In this document: piece by piece, positions 18,107 through 26,064 of the stretch
Layout of the letters: each line of letters opens with the position of its first letter
Numbering within the stretch: the stretch's first letter is position 1
Source: Bacteroidales bacterium UBA6117
GTDB taxonomy: Bacteria; Bacteroidota; Bacteroidia; Bacteroidales; VadinHA17
DNA length: 50,097 bases
Assembly (NCBI GenBank): GCA_002428385.1
Contig: DIWB01000040.1
Span: forward strand, 17,430-67,526
Direction of reading: 5' to 3'
The notes under the pieces: model-generated
Seen by the model: only the letters and a program-made list of their open reading frames with translations
Database searches by the model: none
Told to the model about the DNA's origin: nothing
Position numbers and translations under genes: made by a program

Positions 18107-18140
18107 CAAAAATAAGCAAAAATTTAATTCTGCAACAAAA
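18107..18140 (-). promoter_or_regulatory. Putative promoter of trp leader-trpB2
   Basis: On the minus strand TTTTGTTG (18140-18133) and TATTTTTG (18114-18107) match the Bacteroidota -33 and TAnnTTTG -7 elements with an 18-base gap, the same gap as in the phe and ilv promoters. The transcript would begin almost at the leader ATG (18101), making it nearly leaderless, so a start further upstream is possible. Confidence 0.4.
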
Positions 18141-18293
18141 AAGCATAAAAAATTTGTGATCTGTTATTATTTTCCCTCTTTAGCTTATTGATTGTCAATA
18201 TCAGACAATGCCCTTAAATTATTATCGTTTCAGGTAAATTTTTTATTGACTAAGGTAATGTGGCTTATTGTTTTACGATAAAAATTCGTATGA

Positions 18294-19544
18294 TTATTCA
18301 TGTATCACAACTCCGGCATTCCTGAGATCATCAAAAAACAGCGGATAGGATTTTCCCACACAGTGGGAATCCTTGATATGCACTGTTCCTGAGGCTCCCA
18401 GCGCTGCCACGGCGGCTGCCATTGCAATTCGATGGTCCTCATGCGAATTCACCCTTGCTCCTGTGACGTGGCCTCCTGTGACGGCCAGACTGTCGTTTAC
18501 GGCTTCTACCCTGATTCCCATTTTTTCAAACTCGCTGATAAGGGCGGCAGCTCTGTCGCTCTCCTTATGAATAAGTCTCGACGCTCCCCTGATGGTGGAT
18601 GTTCCCTTGCAATATGCTGCCAGGGCTACAAGAGGGGGAAAGAGATCAGGCGCTTCGGTGGCGTCAAACTCAAATGCTTTCAGATCCGATTTTAATATTT
18701 CCACAGTATCCCCCGTTATTTTCATGGCTGCCCCGGCATCCTGAAGGACATTTAATACTGCTGCATCGCTCTGGTAACTTCCGATCCGCAGACCGGTTAC
18801 CTTTATATTCCCGTTTATGGCTCCGGCAATGAGCAGAAACGCCCCTCCGCTCCAGTCGCTTTCAACCTCCCAGGTGCGGGCAACATATTTCTGCCGGCCG
18901 GGAATCCTGAACAGTTCGTAGTTTTCATTTGAAACCTCTATCCCGAAGTCCCTCAGCACCTCAAGTGTCATGTCGATATAGGGTTTGCTTCTGAGATTTC
19001 TTACCCTGACAACAGAGTCATTTTCTGTAACCGGCAGTGACATTAGCAGTCCGGTGAGAAGCTGAGAGCTTACAGAGCCGTCAATATCACATTCTCCGCC
19101 CATGAGGGGACCTCTTATCGTTAAAGGAAGCAGACCATCAGTTGTGGCGCATTCCACTCCAAACTGCCTGAGGGCTTCCTCTATCATGGTCATCGGCCTT
19201 CTTTTCAGTGAGCCGGCTCCCGTTACTGTAATTTCAGCATCAAAAAGCGAAGCTACGGGAGAAAAGAGCCTGACGGCCAGCCCCGATTCACCGCAGTTAA
19301 GTTTCGTTTCCTTTAGTTCCCTCGAACCTGTGATCCTCATTGAGTCAGGTCCGGGCTCCACTCTTGAGCCAAGACTTACCGCGATGCTCATTGCGGCAAG
19401 AGAATCGTCGCAGTATGAAGGGTTAACAATTAGGCTTTCGCCTTCTGCCAGAAGGGCAGCGGCAATTGCCCTCTGCGTCATGCTTTTCGACGGCGGAGCT
19501 TTGACTTCGCCTGTTAAAAAAGAGGGCTCAACAGATCTTTCCAT
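18294..19544 (-). CDS. aroA: 3-phosphoshikimate 1-carboxyvinyltransferase (EPSP synthase)
   Basis: A 416-residue enzyme that joins shikimate 3-phosphate and phosphoenolpyruvate in the shikimate pathway. Family signatures include PPSKSMTQRAIAAALL (17-32), CGESGLAVRLFSP (about 83-95), GSVSSQLLTGLLMSLP (about 155-170), DATEAPDLFPPL and SHEDHRIAMA near the C-terminus. It is the last gene of the aromatic operon, 13 bases after the DAHP synthase/chorismate mutase gene. No strong terminator was seen between it and the trp leader; a weak inverted repeat lies near 18191-18209, so some readthrough into the trp leader is conceivable. Length is typical for Bacteroidota AroA. Confidence 0.95.
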   Translation of the reverse strand: MERSVEPSFLTGEVKAPPSKSMTQRAIAAALLAEGESLIVNPSYCDDSLAAMSIAVSLGSRVEPGPDSMRITGSRELKETKLNCGESGLAVRLFSPVASLFDAEITVTGAGSLKRRPMTMIEEALRQFGVECATTDGLLPLTIRGPLMGGECDIDGSVSSQLLTGLLMSLPVTENDSVVRVRNLRSKPYIDMTLEVLRDFGIEVSNENYELFRIPGRQKYVARTWEVESDWSGGAFLLIAGAINGNIKVTGLRIGSYQSDAAVLNVLQDAGAAMKITGDTVEILKSDLKAFEFDATEAPDLFPPLVALAAYCKGTSTIRGASRLIHKESDRAAALISEFEKMGIRVEAVNDSLAVTGGHVTGARVNSHEDHRIAMAAAVAALGASGTVHIKDSHCVGKSYPLFFDDLRNAGVVIHE

Positions 19545-19557
19545 GAAAAGAGGTTTC

Positions 19558-20673
19558 TTAGCTGTTTTCGGCCGGCGTGTCTATCCCGTTATTCATGATC
19601 CTCATCTGGTGGTTTATAGATTCCTGATGAATGGCCTTGAAGATGGTGTCGATCATTCCACTGCTAAGTCCCTTGACCTGGCCGTGGACCACCACTTTAC
19701 GGATAATCTCATCCCAGCGCGTTGGCTGCAAGATAGTAATATTATTGTCCTTTTTATACTGTCCGATGGTTTCAGCTACCTTCATTCTCTTTTCAAGGAT
19801 ATCAAGAAGGGCATCATCGAAAACGTCTATCTGCTGACGGAGTTCACCCAGTATGTCGAGAAGTTTCGGATCGGAGGCAACAGGACTCCTGAGTATCAGT
19901 CTGCTGAGAAGCTCCTTAAGCTCACCGGGAGTGATCTGCTGGGCTGCATCGCTTAGGGCATGATCCGGATCTGTATGCGACTCAAGCATAAGCCCGTCGA
20001 AGTTAAGGTCCATTGCCTTCTGGGATAGTTCGAAGAGATATTCCCTTTTCCCTGACATATGGCTCGGGTCGCAGATTATAGGAATATCAGGTATCCTTCT
20101 GCGCAGTTCTATGGGAAGCTGCCAGTTCGGCTGATTCCTGTAAATCGTCTTTTCATAAGTCGAAAAACCACGGTGAATGGCTCCCAGCTTTGTGATCCCT
20201 GCCCTTGCAATTCTTTCAATAGCCCCTATCCACAATTCAAGGTCGGGGTTTATAGGATTCTTTACCAGCACCATCACGTCGACACCCTTAAGAGCATCAG
20301 AGATCTCCTGGACAGTAAACGGATTAACCGAGGTACGGGCTCCTATCCATAGAAGATCGACGCCATATTTCAGCGCCTCATATACATGCTTCTCATTCGC
20401 AACTTCCGTCCCTACCATCAGTCCCGTCTCTTGCTTAACGGTTCTCAGCCACTTGAGACCTTCCGAACCGACCCCCTCGAACGAGTTGGGCCGGGTTCTC
20501 GGTTTCCATATTCCCGCACGGAACACGCTCACTTCCTGTATTTGGGCAAGTTCGGCGGCAGTTGTCATAACCTGTTCCTCGCTTTCAGCGCTGCAGGGCC
20601 CCGAGATGAGGAAAGGCCTTCCCTTGTAACCTTTCCATTCATTTGCCAGAAATCTCTTCAGTTCAAGTACCAT
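19558..20673 (-). CDS. Bifunctional DAHP synthase / chorismate mutase
   Basis: A 371-residue fusion. Residues about 18-260 form a type I-beta DAHP synthase (FLISGPCSAESEEQ, KPRTRPNSFEGVG, LLWIGARTSVNPF, KLGAIHRGFSTYEKTIYRN, CDPSHMSGKR), which commits PEP and erythrose 4-phosphate to aromatic synthesis. Residues about 268-355 are an AroQ chorismate mutase (LGELRQQIDVFDDALLDILEKRMKVAETIGQYKK), the step towards prephenate. In such fusions the mutase domain often serves as the feedback sensor for prephenate or its products. It stands between tyrA and aroA, 11 bases after tyrA. This arrangement is common in Bacteroidota; no separate chorismate mutase is needed by the flanking pheA and tyrA. Confidence 0.95.
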   Translation of the reverse strand: MVLELKRFLANEWKGYKGRPFLISGPCSAESEEQVMTTAAELAQIQEVSVFRAGIWKPRTRPNSFEGVGSEGLKWLRTVKQETGLMVGTEVANEKHVYEALKYGVDLLWIGARTSVNPFTVQEISDALKGVDVMVLVKNPINPDLELWIGAIERIARAGITKLGAIHRGFSTYEKTIYRNQPNWQLPIELRRRIPDIPIICDPSHMSGKREYLFELSQKAMDLNFDGLMLESHTDPDHALSDAAQQITPGELKELLSRLILRSPVASDPKLLDILGELRQQIDVFDDALLDILEKRMKVAETIGQYKKDNNITILQPTRWDEIIRKVVVHGQVKGLSSGMIDTIFKAIHQESINHQMRIMNNGIDTPAENS

Positions 20674-20684
20674 GATATCAGGTA

Positions 20685-21530
20685 TTAATGTAATATTCTC
20701 TTTATTTTGTTTGCCTCTTCCATGAGTCCCTTCAGACCCTCCTTGTCATTCTCAGCTATCAGTTTCCTGAAAAGGTTCATCTTTTCAATATAGTTGTCGA
20801 TCACCGCGATTATTGATTTTGAATTCTCGAGAAAGATCGGGGCCCATGTATCGGCACTGCTCTTCGCAAGCCTCACTGTGCTTTCAAACCCTCCGCCCGC
20901 CAGCGTTGTGATGTTCTTTTCTTCTTTTTCCTTGTCGAGTACACTCAGGGCAAGCGAAAAAGAAGTAATGTGGGAGATGTGCGAAACATAAGCAACATGG
21001 ACGTCATGATCTCGTGAGTTCATATAAACCTTCTTCATGTTGAGGACATCAAGCATAAGCTCGACCAGTGCGAGTGCATCCCTGTCGCTTAGTTCCGGAT
21101 CGCAGATAATTGCATTCTTGTAGTCGAAAAGCTTTCCGATGGCGGCAAGAGGTCCCGAAAATTCGGTCCCTGCCATTGGATGAAGGGCTACATAGCGGCC
21201 TCTTCCGGTGTGATTCCTGACCACCCTGCCTATCTTGCCCTTTGTCGATCCCATGTCGGCAACCACTTTTGTTGTCCCCTCAATCCTGTCGAGGATTCCC
21301 GGAAGCATCTTCCAGATGGTATCGACGGGCGTACTTAAAATTATCAAATCACTCCTGTCAACTGCATTCTCAAGGCTATCCGTCTCATCAACAAGCCCGC
21401 AAAGCTGAGCTATGTTTCTGTGCTGGAGATTTGATTCAACGCCGATTATCGTGTCGGTAAATCCACGTTTTCTGAGGTCAATCATCAGCGAACCCCCTAT
21501 GAGCCCGATTCCTACTATTGCTATTGTCAT
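20685..21530 (-). CDS. tyrA: Prephenate dehydrogenase
   Basis: A 281-residue NAD(P)-dependent enzyme converting prephenate to 4-hydroxyphenylpyruvate for tyrosine. The dinucleotide-binding motif MTIAIVGIGLIGGSLMIDLRKRG starts at residue 1, and HPMAGTEFSGP (about 135-145) is the conserved catalytic-His region. No chorismate mutase domain is fused, as this activity is carried by the downstream neighbour. The gap before it holds an AATCACN tandem repeat that ends two bases before the ATG. It lies inside the pheA-aminotransferase-tyrA-aroF/CM-aroA operon. Confidence 0.94.
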   Translation of the reverse strand: MTIAIVGIGLIGGSLMIDLRKRGFTDTIIGVESNLQHRNIAQLCGLVDETDSLENAVDRSDLIILSTPVDTIWKMLPGILDRIEGTTKVVADMGSTKGKIGRVVRNHTGRGRYVALHPMAGTEFSGPLAAIGKLFDYKNAIICDPELSDRDALALVELMLDVLNMKKVYMNSRDHDVHVAYVSHISHITSFSLALSVLDKEKEEKNITTLAGGGFESTVRLAKSSADTWAPIFLENSKSIIAVIDNYIEKMNLFRKLIAENDKEGLKGLMEEANKIKRILH

Positions 21531-21575
21531 TTGGTGATTTGTGATTAGTGATTCGTGATTTTTGATTTTTGATTG
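21531..21575. repeat. Period-7 tandem repeat, unit AATCACN, directly before tyrA
   Basis: On the minus strand six consecutive heptamers can be read: AATCAAA twice, then AATCACG, AATCACT, AATCACA and AATCACC, followed by AA and the tyrA ATG. Only the last base of each unit varies in the inner copies. The unit and the ending match the repeat before the GH105 gene at 4495-4532, 17 kb away. Confidence 0.85.
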
Positions 21576-21619
21576 GTTTGATCATTATAATTGAGCAGGC
21601 GAATGTAATTTTTTTGTTC

Positions 21620-22783
21620 TTACAATTTCAACTTTTCTATTCTTCTCCTTGCCTCCAGCAGCCTTTCATTGTCAGCACACAAGGATATTCGCACATATCT
21701 TTCTCCCCGGCTTCCGAAAATGAATCCTGGAGTGAGGAAGACATGAGCTTTCTGGAGGATTTCCTCGACAAATGCTTCACAGCTTATGATGTTGTCGGGG
21801 ATTCGGCCCCAGAGAAACAGACCTGTCTGATCAGGGTTGAATCTGCAATCCAGCAGCTCCATTACCGACTCGGCGGTCTTGCGTCTTTCCCTGTAGGTAT
21901 GATTGACCGTGTCGTACCATGATTCAGGATTGTGAAGGGCCTCGGCTGCTGCCAGCTGCATCGGCAGAAACATCCCCGAATCCATGTTGCTCTTTACCTT
22001 GAGAATCGTTTTAATGTACTCACTGTTACCGGCAACCATACCAATCCTCCAGCCGGCCATGTTGTGCGACTTGCTGAGGGAATTCAGTTCCAGGGCGGTA
22101 TCCATTGCTCCTTGTACTGAAAGCAGGCTGAGGTATTCGTTGTTGAGTATGAAACTGTACGGATTGTCGTTTATCAGAAGGATGTTACGCCCGAGGGCAA
22201 AAGAAACGAGTCTGTCGAAAAGCGCTGCGGATCCCTTTGCTCCGGTGGGCATATTGGGATAGTTGGTCCACATGAGTTTTACCTTGCCAAGATCTTCCTT
22301 CTCCAGAGAGTCCAGGTCGGGCTGCCAGCCCCTGCTCTCGTCGAGCGGGTAAGTCCTGATCGTTCCGCCCACCAGGCTCGTAACCGATGAATAGGTAGGG
22401 TATCCGGGATCGGGGACAAGCACCTCGTCGCCCGGGTTGACAAAAGCCATGCTTATGTGCATGATCCCTTCCTTGCTTCCCATAAGCGGAAGAATTTCCG
22501 AGGCCGGATCCAGACTCACCCCGAAATATTTGTTGTACCATTCGGCGAAGGCTTTTCTCAGCACAGGACTGCCGCTGTAGCTCTGGTATCCGTGCACAGC
22601 GGGTTTCCGCGCCTCTTCAGAGAGCCTTGCAACAGTGTTTTCCGACGGCGGCTGGTCGGGGCTTCCGATCCCCAGATTTATAATATCAGCCCCGGCAGTT
22701 CGCATCTCGTCGATCTGCCTCAGTTTCCTCGAAAAATAATACTCCTGGACACTGTTGGTCCTTTCTGCCGGTTTAACTTTCAT
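21620..22783 (-). CDS. Class I/II PLP aminotransferase, probable aromatic aminotransferase
   Basis: A 387-residue fold-type I aminotransferase. The PLP lysine lies in NSLSKSHNMAGWRIGM and the substrate/PLP region in WTNYPNMPTGAKG; the start INLGIGSPDQPPSENTV resembles LL-diaminopimelate and aspartate/aromatic aminotransferases. Between pheA and tyrA the likely job is transamination of phenylpyruvate and 4-hydroxyphenylpyruvate, or of prephenate. The ATG at 22783 (MKVKPAERTNS) was chosen: a GGAG sequence lies about 10 bases upstream, whereas the longer frame begins with TTG. With this start the gene overlaps the end of pheA by 11 bases, which suggests translational coupling. A diaminopimelate role cannot be excluded. 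Confidence 0.88.
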   Translation of the reverse strand: MKVKPAERTNSVQEYYFSRKLRQIDEMRTAGADIINLGIGSPDQPPSENTVARLSEEARKPAVHGYQSYSGSPVLRKAFAEWYNKYFGVSLDPASEILPLMGSKEGIMHISMAFVNPGDEVLVPDPGYPTYSSVTSLVGGTIRTYPLDESRGWQPDLDSLEKEDLGKVKLMWTNYPNMPTGAKGSAALFDRLVSFALGRNILLINDNPYSFILNNEYLSLLSVQGAMDTALELNSLSKSHNMAGWRIGMVAGNSEYIKTILKVKSNMDSGMFLPMQLAAAEALHNPESWYDTVNHTYRERRKTAESVMELLDCRFNPDQTGLFLWGRIPDNIISCEAFVEEILQKAHVFLTPGFIFGSRGERYVRISLCADNERLLEARRRIEKLKL

Positions 22784-23603
22784 ATAGCATTTCTCCTTTG
22801 TTGTAAATTCCAAGTACTTCCAGATTGCTGGTGTATTTCTCCAGGGTTGAAACTATTGCATCTGTTTCTGAGTCGGCGGGCAGCTCGAGATCGAGGTAGA
22901 ACATGTATTCCCAGTCACCGTTCAGTCGCGGCACTGACTGGATCTTTGACAGGTTGATGTTCATGTCGGCCAGCTTTACCAGGACCGATGCAAGTGAGCC
23001 GGGTTTGTGGCCCGTGGTGAAGCAGATTGAAACCTTGTTTCCCCTCATGCTTCCCTTGTCCTCGCTGCCGATTACCAGGAACCTTGTGTAATTCTTCTTG
23101 TAAGTCTCGATTCCTTCGGCAATTATATCCAGCCCGTAAATTTCAGCCGCATTTCTCGATGCAATCGCGGCTATCTTTTTAATCCGGTTTTCAGCAATCT
23201 GCCTTGCACTTGAAGCAGTATCGTCCGTTTCAACCAGCGTTATTTCGGGGTATTGGTTAAGAAATGTCATGCACTGGGCCAGTGCAATAGGGTGAGACCT
23301 GATCTGCCGGATGTCCTTTATTGACTGTCCGGGGAGAGCCATCAGGTTCTGAATGATCCTCAGGTTGTGTTCTCCCAGGATCTTGAGTCCCGATTCCCTT
23401 ATCAGGCTGTAGTTGTAAAGGATGCTTCCCGACCTGGCGTTTTCTATTGCCATCATTGCAAGGCCTGCCCTTCCTTCCTTTACTGAATTCAGAGTCATGT
23501 CAAAGGTGGAACATGGAACGATTTCAACTTCCTCACTGCTGAAATACTGCCTGGCGGCAACTTCGTGGAAACATCCCGTTTCTCCCTGGATAGCAATTTT
23601 CAT
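22773..23603 (-). CDS. pheA: Prephenate dehydratase
   Basis: A 276-residue enzyme converting prephenate to phenylpyruvate. The N-terminal start MKIAIQGETGCFHEVAARQYF is typical; the catalytic TRF motif appears as YTRFLVIG (about 177-184). A C-terminal ACT domain (about 193-270; GSLASVLVKLADMNINLSKIQSVPRLNGDWEYMFYLDLE) should bind phenylalanine for feedback inhibition. It is the first structural gene of the aromatic operon and lies just behind a leader peptide rich in Phe and Tyr and a terminator. No chorismate mutase domain is fused. Confidence 0.95.
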   Translation of the reverse strand: MKIAIQGETGCFHEVAARQYFSSEEVEIVPCSTFDMTLNSVKEGRAGLAMMAIENARSGSILYNYSLIRESGLKILGEHNLRIIQNLMALPGQSIKDIRQIRSHPIALAQCMTFLNQYPEITLVETDDTASSARQIAENRIKKIAAIASRNAAEIYGLDIIAEGIETYKKNYTRFLVIGSEDKGSMRGNKVSICFTTGHKPGSLASVLVKLADMNINLSKIQSVPRLNGDWEYMFYLDLELPADSETDAIVSTLEKYTSNLEVLGIYNKGEMLYES

Positions 23604-23616
23604 ATCAAATCTTTTT

Positions 23617-23648
23617 AAAAACAGGAAGGGTCCCTTGTGGGGACCCTT
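23617..23648 (-). terminator. phe attenuator terminator, with competing antiterminator
   Basis: The minus strand carries a perfect 9-base stem AAGGGTCCC (23648-23640) and GGGACCCTT (23634-23626) with loop CACAA, followed by CCTG and TTTTT, 13 bases before the pheA ATG. The 11 bases straight after the leader stop (23686-23676, GGGGATTTTTG) can pair along their full length with 23649-23639 (CAAGGGTCCCC, three G-U pairs), which contains the whole 5' terminator arm. The two structures are mutually exclusive. Confidence 0.87.
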
Positions 23649-23686
23649 GCTTGCATATATTGTCTTTTATGTATACAAAAATCCCC

Positions 23687-23752
23687 TTATCTCTTTTTAA
23701 AATAAAAAAAGAAGTAAAAATAAGAGGCGATATAATTGTATACAATATTCAT
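23687..23752 (-). CDS. phe/tyr leader peptide (attenuator)
   Basis: A 21-codon ORF on the minus strand begins MNIVYNYIAS and continues with the run YFYFFFYF before KKR and the stop. It contains five Phe and five Tyr codons, all the Phe within codons 12-18. It starts 21 bases after a TAnnTTTG promoter element and ends 38 bases before the terminator hairpin upstream of pheA. Such density of Phe/Tyr codons in front of the Phe/Tyr operon is the mark of ribosome-mediated attenuation, as in enteric pheL. A single leader appears to sense both aromatic end products. Confidence 0.9.
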   Translation of the reverse strand: MNIVYNYIASYFYFFFYFKKR

Positions 23753-23772
23753 TTTTTCGTTTTGTTGGCTTA

Positions 23773-23802
23773 CAAAAGTAATACACATTTTTGATTTCCA
23801 AA
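23773..23802 (-). promoter_or_regulatory. Promoter of the aromatic amino acid operon
   Basis: On the minus strand TTTG (23802-23799) and TACTTTTG (23780-23773) are separated by 18 bases and match the Bacteroidota -33 and -7 elements. The -7 octamer and the spacing are identical to those of the ilv leader promoter. The predicted start point leaves about 15 bases before the leader ATG. Confidence 0.7.
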
Positions 23803-23834
23803 TAAAATATTAAGAAAATGTTGAAAAAAGTTAA

Positions 23835-23924
23835 GAAGACAGAAGGAAGAAGAAGGGGAGAACGCCCTGCGCCCTGAGCCCTGTGCCCTGAGCCCTGCGC
23901 CCTGTGCCCTGCGCCCTGCGCCTC
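23835..23924. repeat. Two adjoining period-7 repeats (GAAGACN-like and GCNCAGG)
   Basis: In the gap after hisIE, the minus strand shows eight heptamers of the form GCNCAGG (N is G, A or T), the longest such array in the window (23863-23924). It adjoins a shorter purine-rich stretch (plus strand 23835-23858) with units GAAGACA, GAAGGAA and GAAGAAG. An open frame through it encodes a repetitive Gly/His/Arg/Gln peptide that is an artefact of the repeat. Confidence 0.85.
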
Positions 23925-23931
23925 ACGCCAA

Positions 23932-24528
23932 TTATTTATTAATGTGCCTTTTTCGCAGCACTTCTTCAACTTCTTCAAACGCGACATTCTTGGTTTTCAG
24001 GAGAATCAGAAAGTGGTACAGAAGATCCGCAGCCTCATTTTTGAAAAGATCGATATTGTCATCCTTGGCTTCAATGACCAGTTCAACCGCCTCTTCACCT
24101 ACTTTCTGTGCTACTTTGTTTATTCCTTTTTTGAAGAGTTTGTTAGTGTAGGAACCTTCCGCGTTGCCGTCAATTCTCCGGCGGATGATATTTTCGAGCT
24201 TATAGACAAAACCCTTTGAGGCCTCATCGCCGAAGCACGATTGCCGCCCCGTGTGACAGACCGGTCCCGCCGGATCGACCATGAAAAGCAGGGCATCGTT
24301 GTCGCAGTCTGTTGTTATTTCTTTAACAATAAGGAAGTTACCTGATGTCTCCCCCTTGGTCCATAACCGGTTCTTACTGCGGCTGAAGAAAGTGACCTTA
24401 CCTTCCCTGACAGTCTGATCATAGGCCTCTTCATTCATGTAACCGACCATAAGCACCTGAAGGGTAATATTATCCTGGATTATTGCCGGAACAAGTCCGT
24501 CTCCTTTTTTGAAGTCAATGTTTATCAT
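23932..24528 (-). CDS. hisIE: Bifunctional phosphoribosyl-AMP cyclohydrolase / phosphoribosyl-ATP pyrophosphatase
   Basis: A 198-residue fusion of the second and third steps of histidine synthesis. The HisI domain (about 1-105) holds LVPAIIQDNITLQVLMVGYMNEEAY and the metal-binding CHTGRQSCF; the HisE domain (about 110-198) holds the EEAVELVIEAKD helix typical of MazG-like pyrophosphatases. The ATG at 24528 (MINIDFKKGDG) fits the family N-terminus; an in-frame ATG at 24594 would add 22 unusual residues but would sit 7 bases after hisF, so it remains possible. It is the last gene of the histidine operon and is followed by a heptamer repeat array. Confidence 0.92.
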   Translation of the reverse strand: MINIDFKKGDGLVPAIIQDNITLQVLMVGYMNEEAYDQTVREGKVTFFSRSKNRLWTKGETSGNFLIVKEITTDCDNDALLFMVDPAGPVCHTGRQSCFGDEASKGFVYKLENIIRRRIDGNAEGSYTNKLFKKGINKVAQKVGEEAVELVIEAKDDNIDLFKNEAADLLYHFLILLKTKNVAFEEVEEVLRKRHINK

Positions 24529-24601
24529 GTAATTTATTCTGATGCTGTTCTTTTCATTTTTATTTCTGACCTTCGTTTGGACAGGTAAAGTCATAAGGGA
24601 T

Positions 24602-25357
24602 TCAACGTCTTACATTTATTCCTTTTCCGGACAGGTACTCCTTAAGCTCGGGTATCGGTATCTCGCCGTAGTGGAAGATGCTTGCAGCCAGGGCCGCGCT
24701 GCAACCAGTTTTGACAAACACCTCCCTGAAATGTTCCATGGTACCTGCTCCGCCCGAAGCAATTACCGGTATGTTGACGCTGCTGCTGACCTCCCTTGTC
24801 ACCTCTATCGAGAATCCGGCCTTTGTGCCGTCGGCATTCATAGATGTAAGCAGTATTTCCCCTGCGCCCTGTCTTTCAGCCCATTTGGCCCAGTCAACTG
24901 CCTTTAAGGGGGTGAGCGTGTTCCCGGCATCAATGTAAACCATCCAGTCACTGCCGGTGAACCTGGTATCAATTGCTACCACCACACACTGGCTTCCGAA
25001 CCTTCTGGCGATATCCGTTATCAGACCGGGATTCTTGAAAGCAGAGGTGTTTATGCTGACCTTATCAGCGCCGGCGCTTATAAGCAGGGCAGCATCATCG
25101 ATTGTTGATATGCCTCCGCCGACGGTGAAGGGCAGGTTTATCTCAGCGGCTATCTTCCCTACAAGTTCCGCAAAGGTTTTTCTTTTCTCGATCGTTGCCG
25201 TGATATCGAGGAACACAAGTTCATCGGCTCGCTGTTCCACATATTTTTTTGCAAGTTCCACCGGATCGCCGGCATCGCGGATATCAACGAAATTTACTCC
25301 CTTGACAGTGCGTCCTTCCCTTATGTCGAGACATGGTATTATTCTTTTTTTCAGCAT
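24602..25357 (-). CDS. hisF: Imidazole glycerol phosphate synthase, cyclase subunit
   Basis: A 251-residue (beta/alpha)8 barrel that, with HisH, makes imidazole glycerol phosphate and AICAR from PRFAR and ammonia. The catalytic Asp lies in MLKKRIIPCLDIREGRTVKG (D11) and the second in VVAIDTRF (about 130); the phosphate-binding loops GGGIST and ASGGAGTMEHF are intact. Its start overlaps the end of hisA by 7 bases. Confidence 0.96.
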   Translation of the reverse strand: MLKKRIIPCLDIREGRTVKGVNFVDIRDAGDPVELAKKYVEQRADELVFLDITATIEKRKTFAELVGKIAAEINLPFTVGGGISTIDDAALLISAGADKVSINTSAFKNPGLITDIARRFGSQCVVVAIDTRFTGSDWMVYIDAGNTLTPLKAVDWAKWAERQGAGEILLTSMNADGTKAGFSIEVTREVSSSVNIPVIASGGAGTMEHFREVFVKTGCSAALAASIFHYGEIPIPELKEYLSGKGINVRR

Positions 25358-26064
25358 AACCGGGCAATATCTTTAAGGTCAAGAATTCCTTCATAAAGCG
25401 CTTTACCCACAATGGCTCCCTCGCAGCCGATAGCAGACAGTGTTTCGAGGTCACCGACGGAGCTTATTCCTCCGCTGGCAATCAGGTTCAGTCCGGGTAT
25501 CCTGAGAATCTCGCGGTACAGGTCAGTCGATGGTCCCTGCAGCATGCCATCCTTTTCGATATCAGTGCAGATTGCATATTTAATTCCCCTTTCCCTGTAC
25601 CATGTAATGAAACTGATGATATCCGAACCGGAATTCTCAGTCCACCCCTCAGTGGCAATATTCCGGTCGGCTGAATCAGCTCCCAGAATTATTTTGTCTT
25701 CCCCCCATTCACTGAGCCATTCAAGCGCCAGAGGCCTGTCGGTTACCGATATGCTCCCGCATGTAACCTGGATTGCACCGCTGTTGAAAGCATTATGCAG
25801 GTCGCGCGAGGAACGGATGCCTCCACCGAAATCTATATGCAGGGAGGTTGCCGTTGCAATCTTTTCAAGGATCCCGAGGTTGGTGATGCGCTTGTTCCGG
25901 GCTCCGTCGAGGTCGACAAGATGAATATATTCAATACCGTGATCCTCTACCTGGCGGGCTACTTCAAGCGGATCGCTGCTGTAAACCTTTTTGGTCGAGA
26001 AATCTCCCTTTGAAAGCCTGACACACTTTCCTCCCATGATATCCAGGGCCACTATAATTCTCAT
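25351..26064 (-). CDS. hisA: ProFAR isomerase (1-(5-phosphoribosyl)-5-[(5-phosphoribosylamino)methylideneamino]imidazole-4-carboxamide isomerase)
   Basis: A 237-residue (beta/alpha)8 barrel that opens the ribose ring of ProFAR by an Amadori rearrangement. The first catalytic Asp is in IIVALDIMGGKCVRLSKGDF (D8); the second is in TDIEKDGMLQGPS. Phosphate loops DFGGGIRSS and ASGGISSVGDL are present. Its paralogy with the neighbouring hisF is evident from the two half-barrel patterns. The start overlaps hisH by 4 bases (ATGA). Confidence 0.96.
   Translation of the reverse strand: MRIIVALDIMGGKCVRLSKGDFSTKKVYSSDPLEVARQVEDHGIEYIHLVDLDGARNKRITNLGILEKIATATSLHIDFGGGIRSSRDLHNAFNSGAIQVTCGSISVTDRPLALEWLSEWGEDKIILGADSADRNIATEGWTENSGSDIISFITWYRERGIKYAICTDIEKDGMLQGPSTDLYREILRIPGLNLIASGGISSVGDLETLSAIGCEGAIVGKALYEGILDLKDIARLC

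Noticed and set aside
17904..18191. 95-codon plus-strand frame across the trp leader region
   Set aside because: Antisense to the leader peptide and terminator; no family resemblance.
19102..19956. 284-codon plus-strand frame
   Set aside because: Runs antisense across aroA and the DAHP synthase/chorismate mutase gene, both of which have full motif sets; it is a mirror of their codon structure.
23863..23924. CRISPR-like array
   Set aside because: The unit is only 7 bases with no spacers, and no cas genes are present.
23697..23987. 96-codon minus-strand frame over the phe leader and heptamer array
   Set aside because: Its repetitive Gly-His-Arg-Ala-Gln part is a translation of the repeat, and its tail is the phe leader in the wrong frame.
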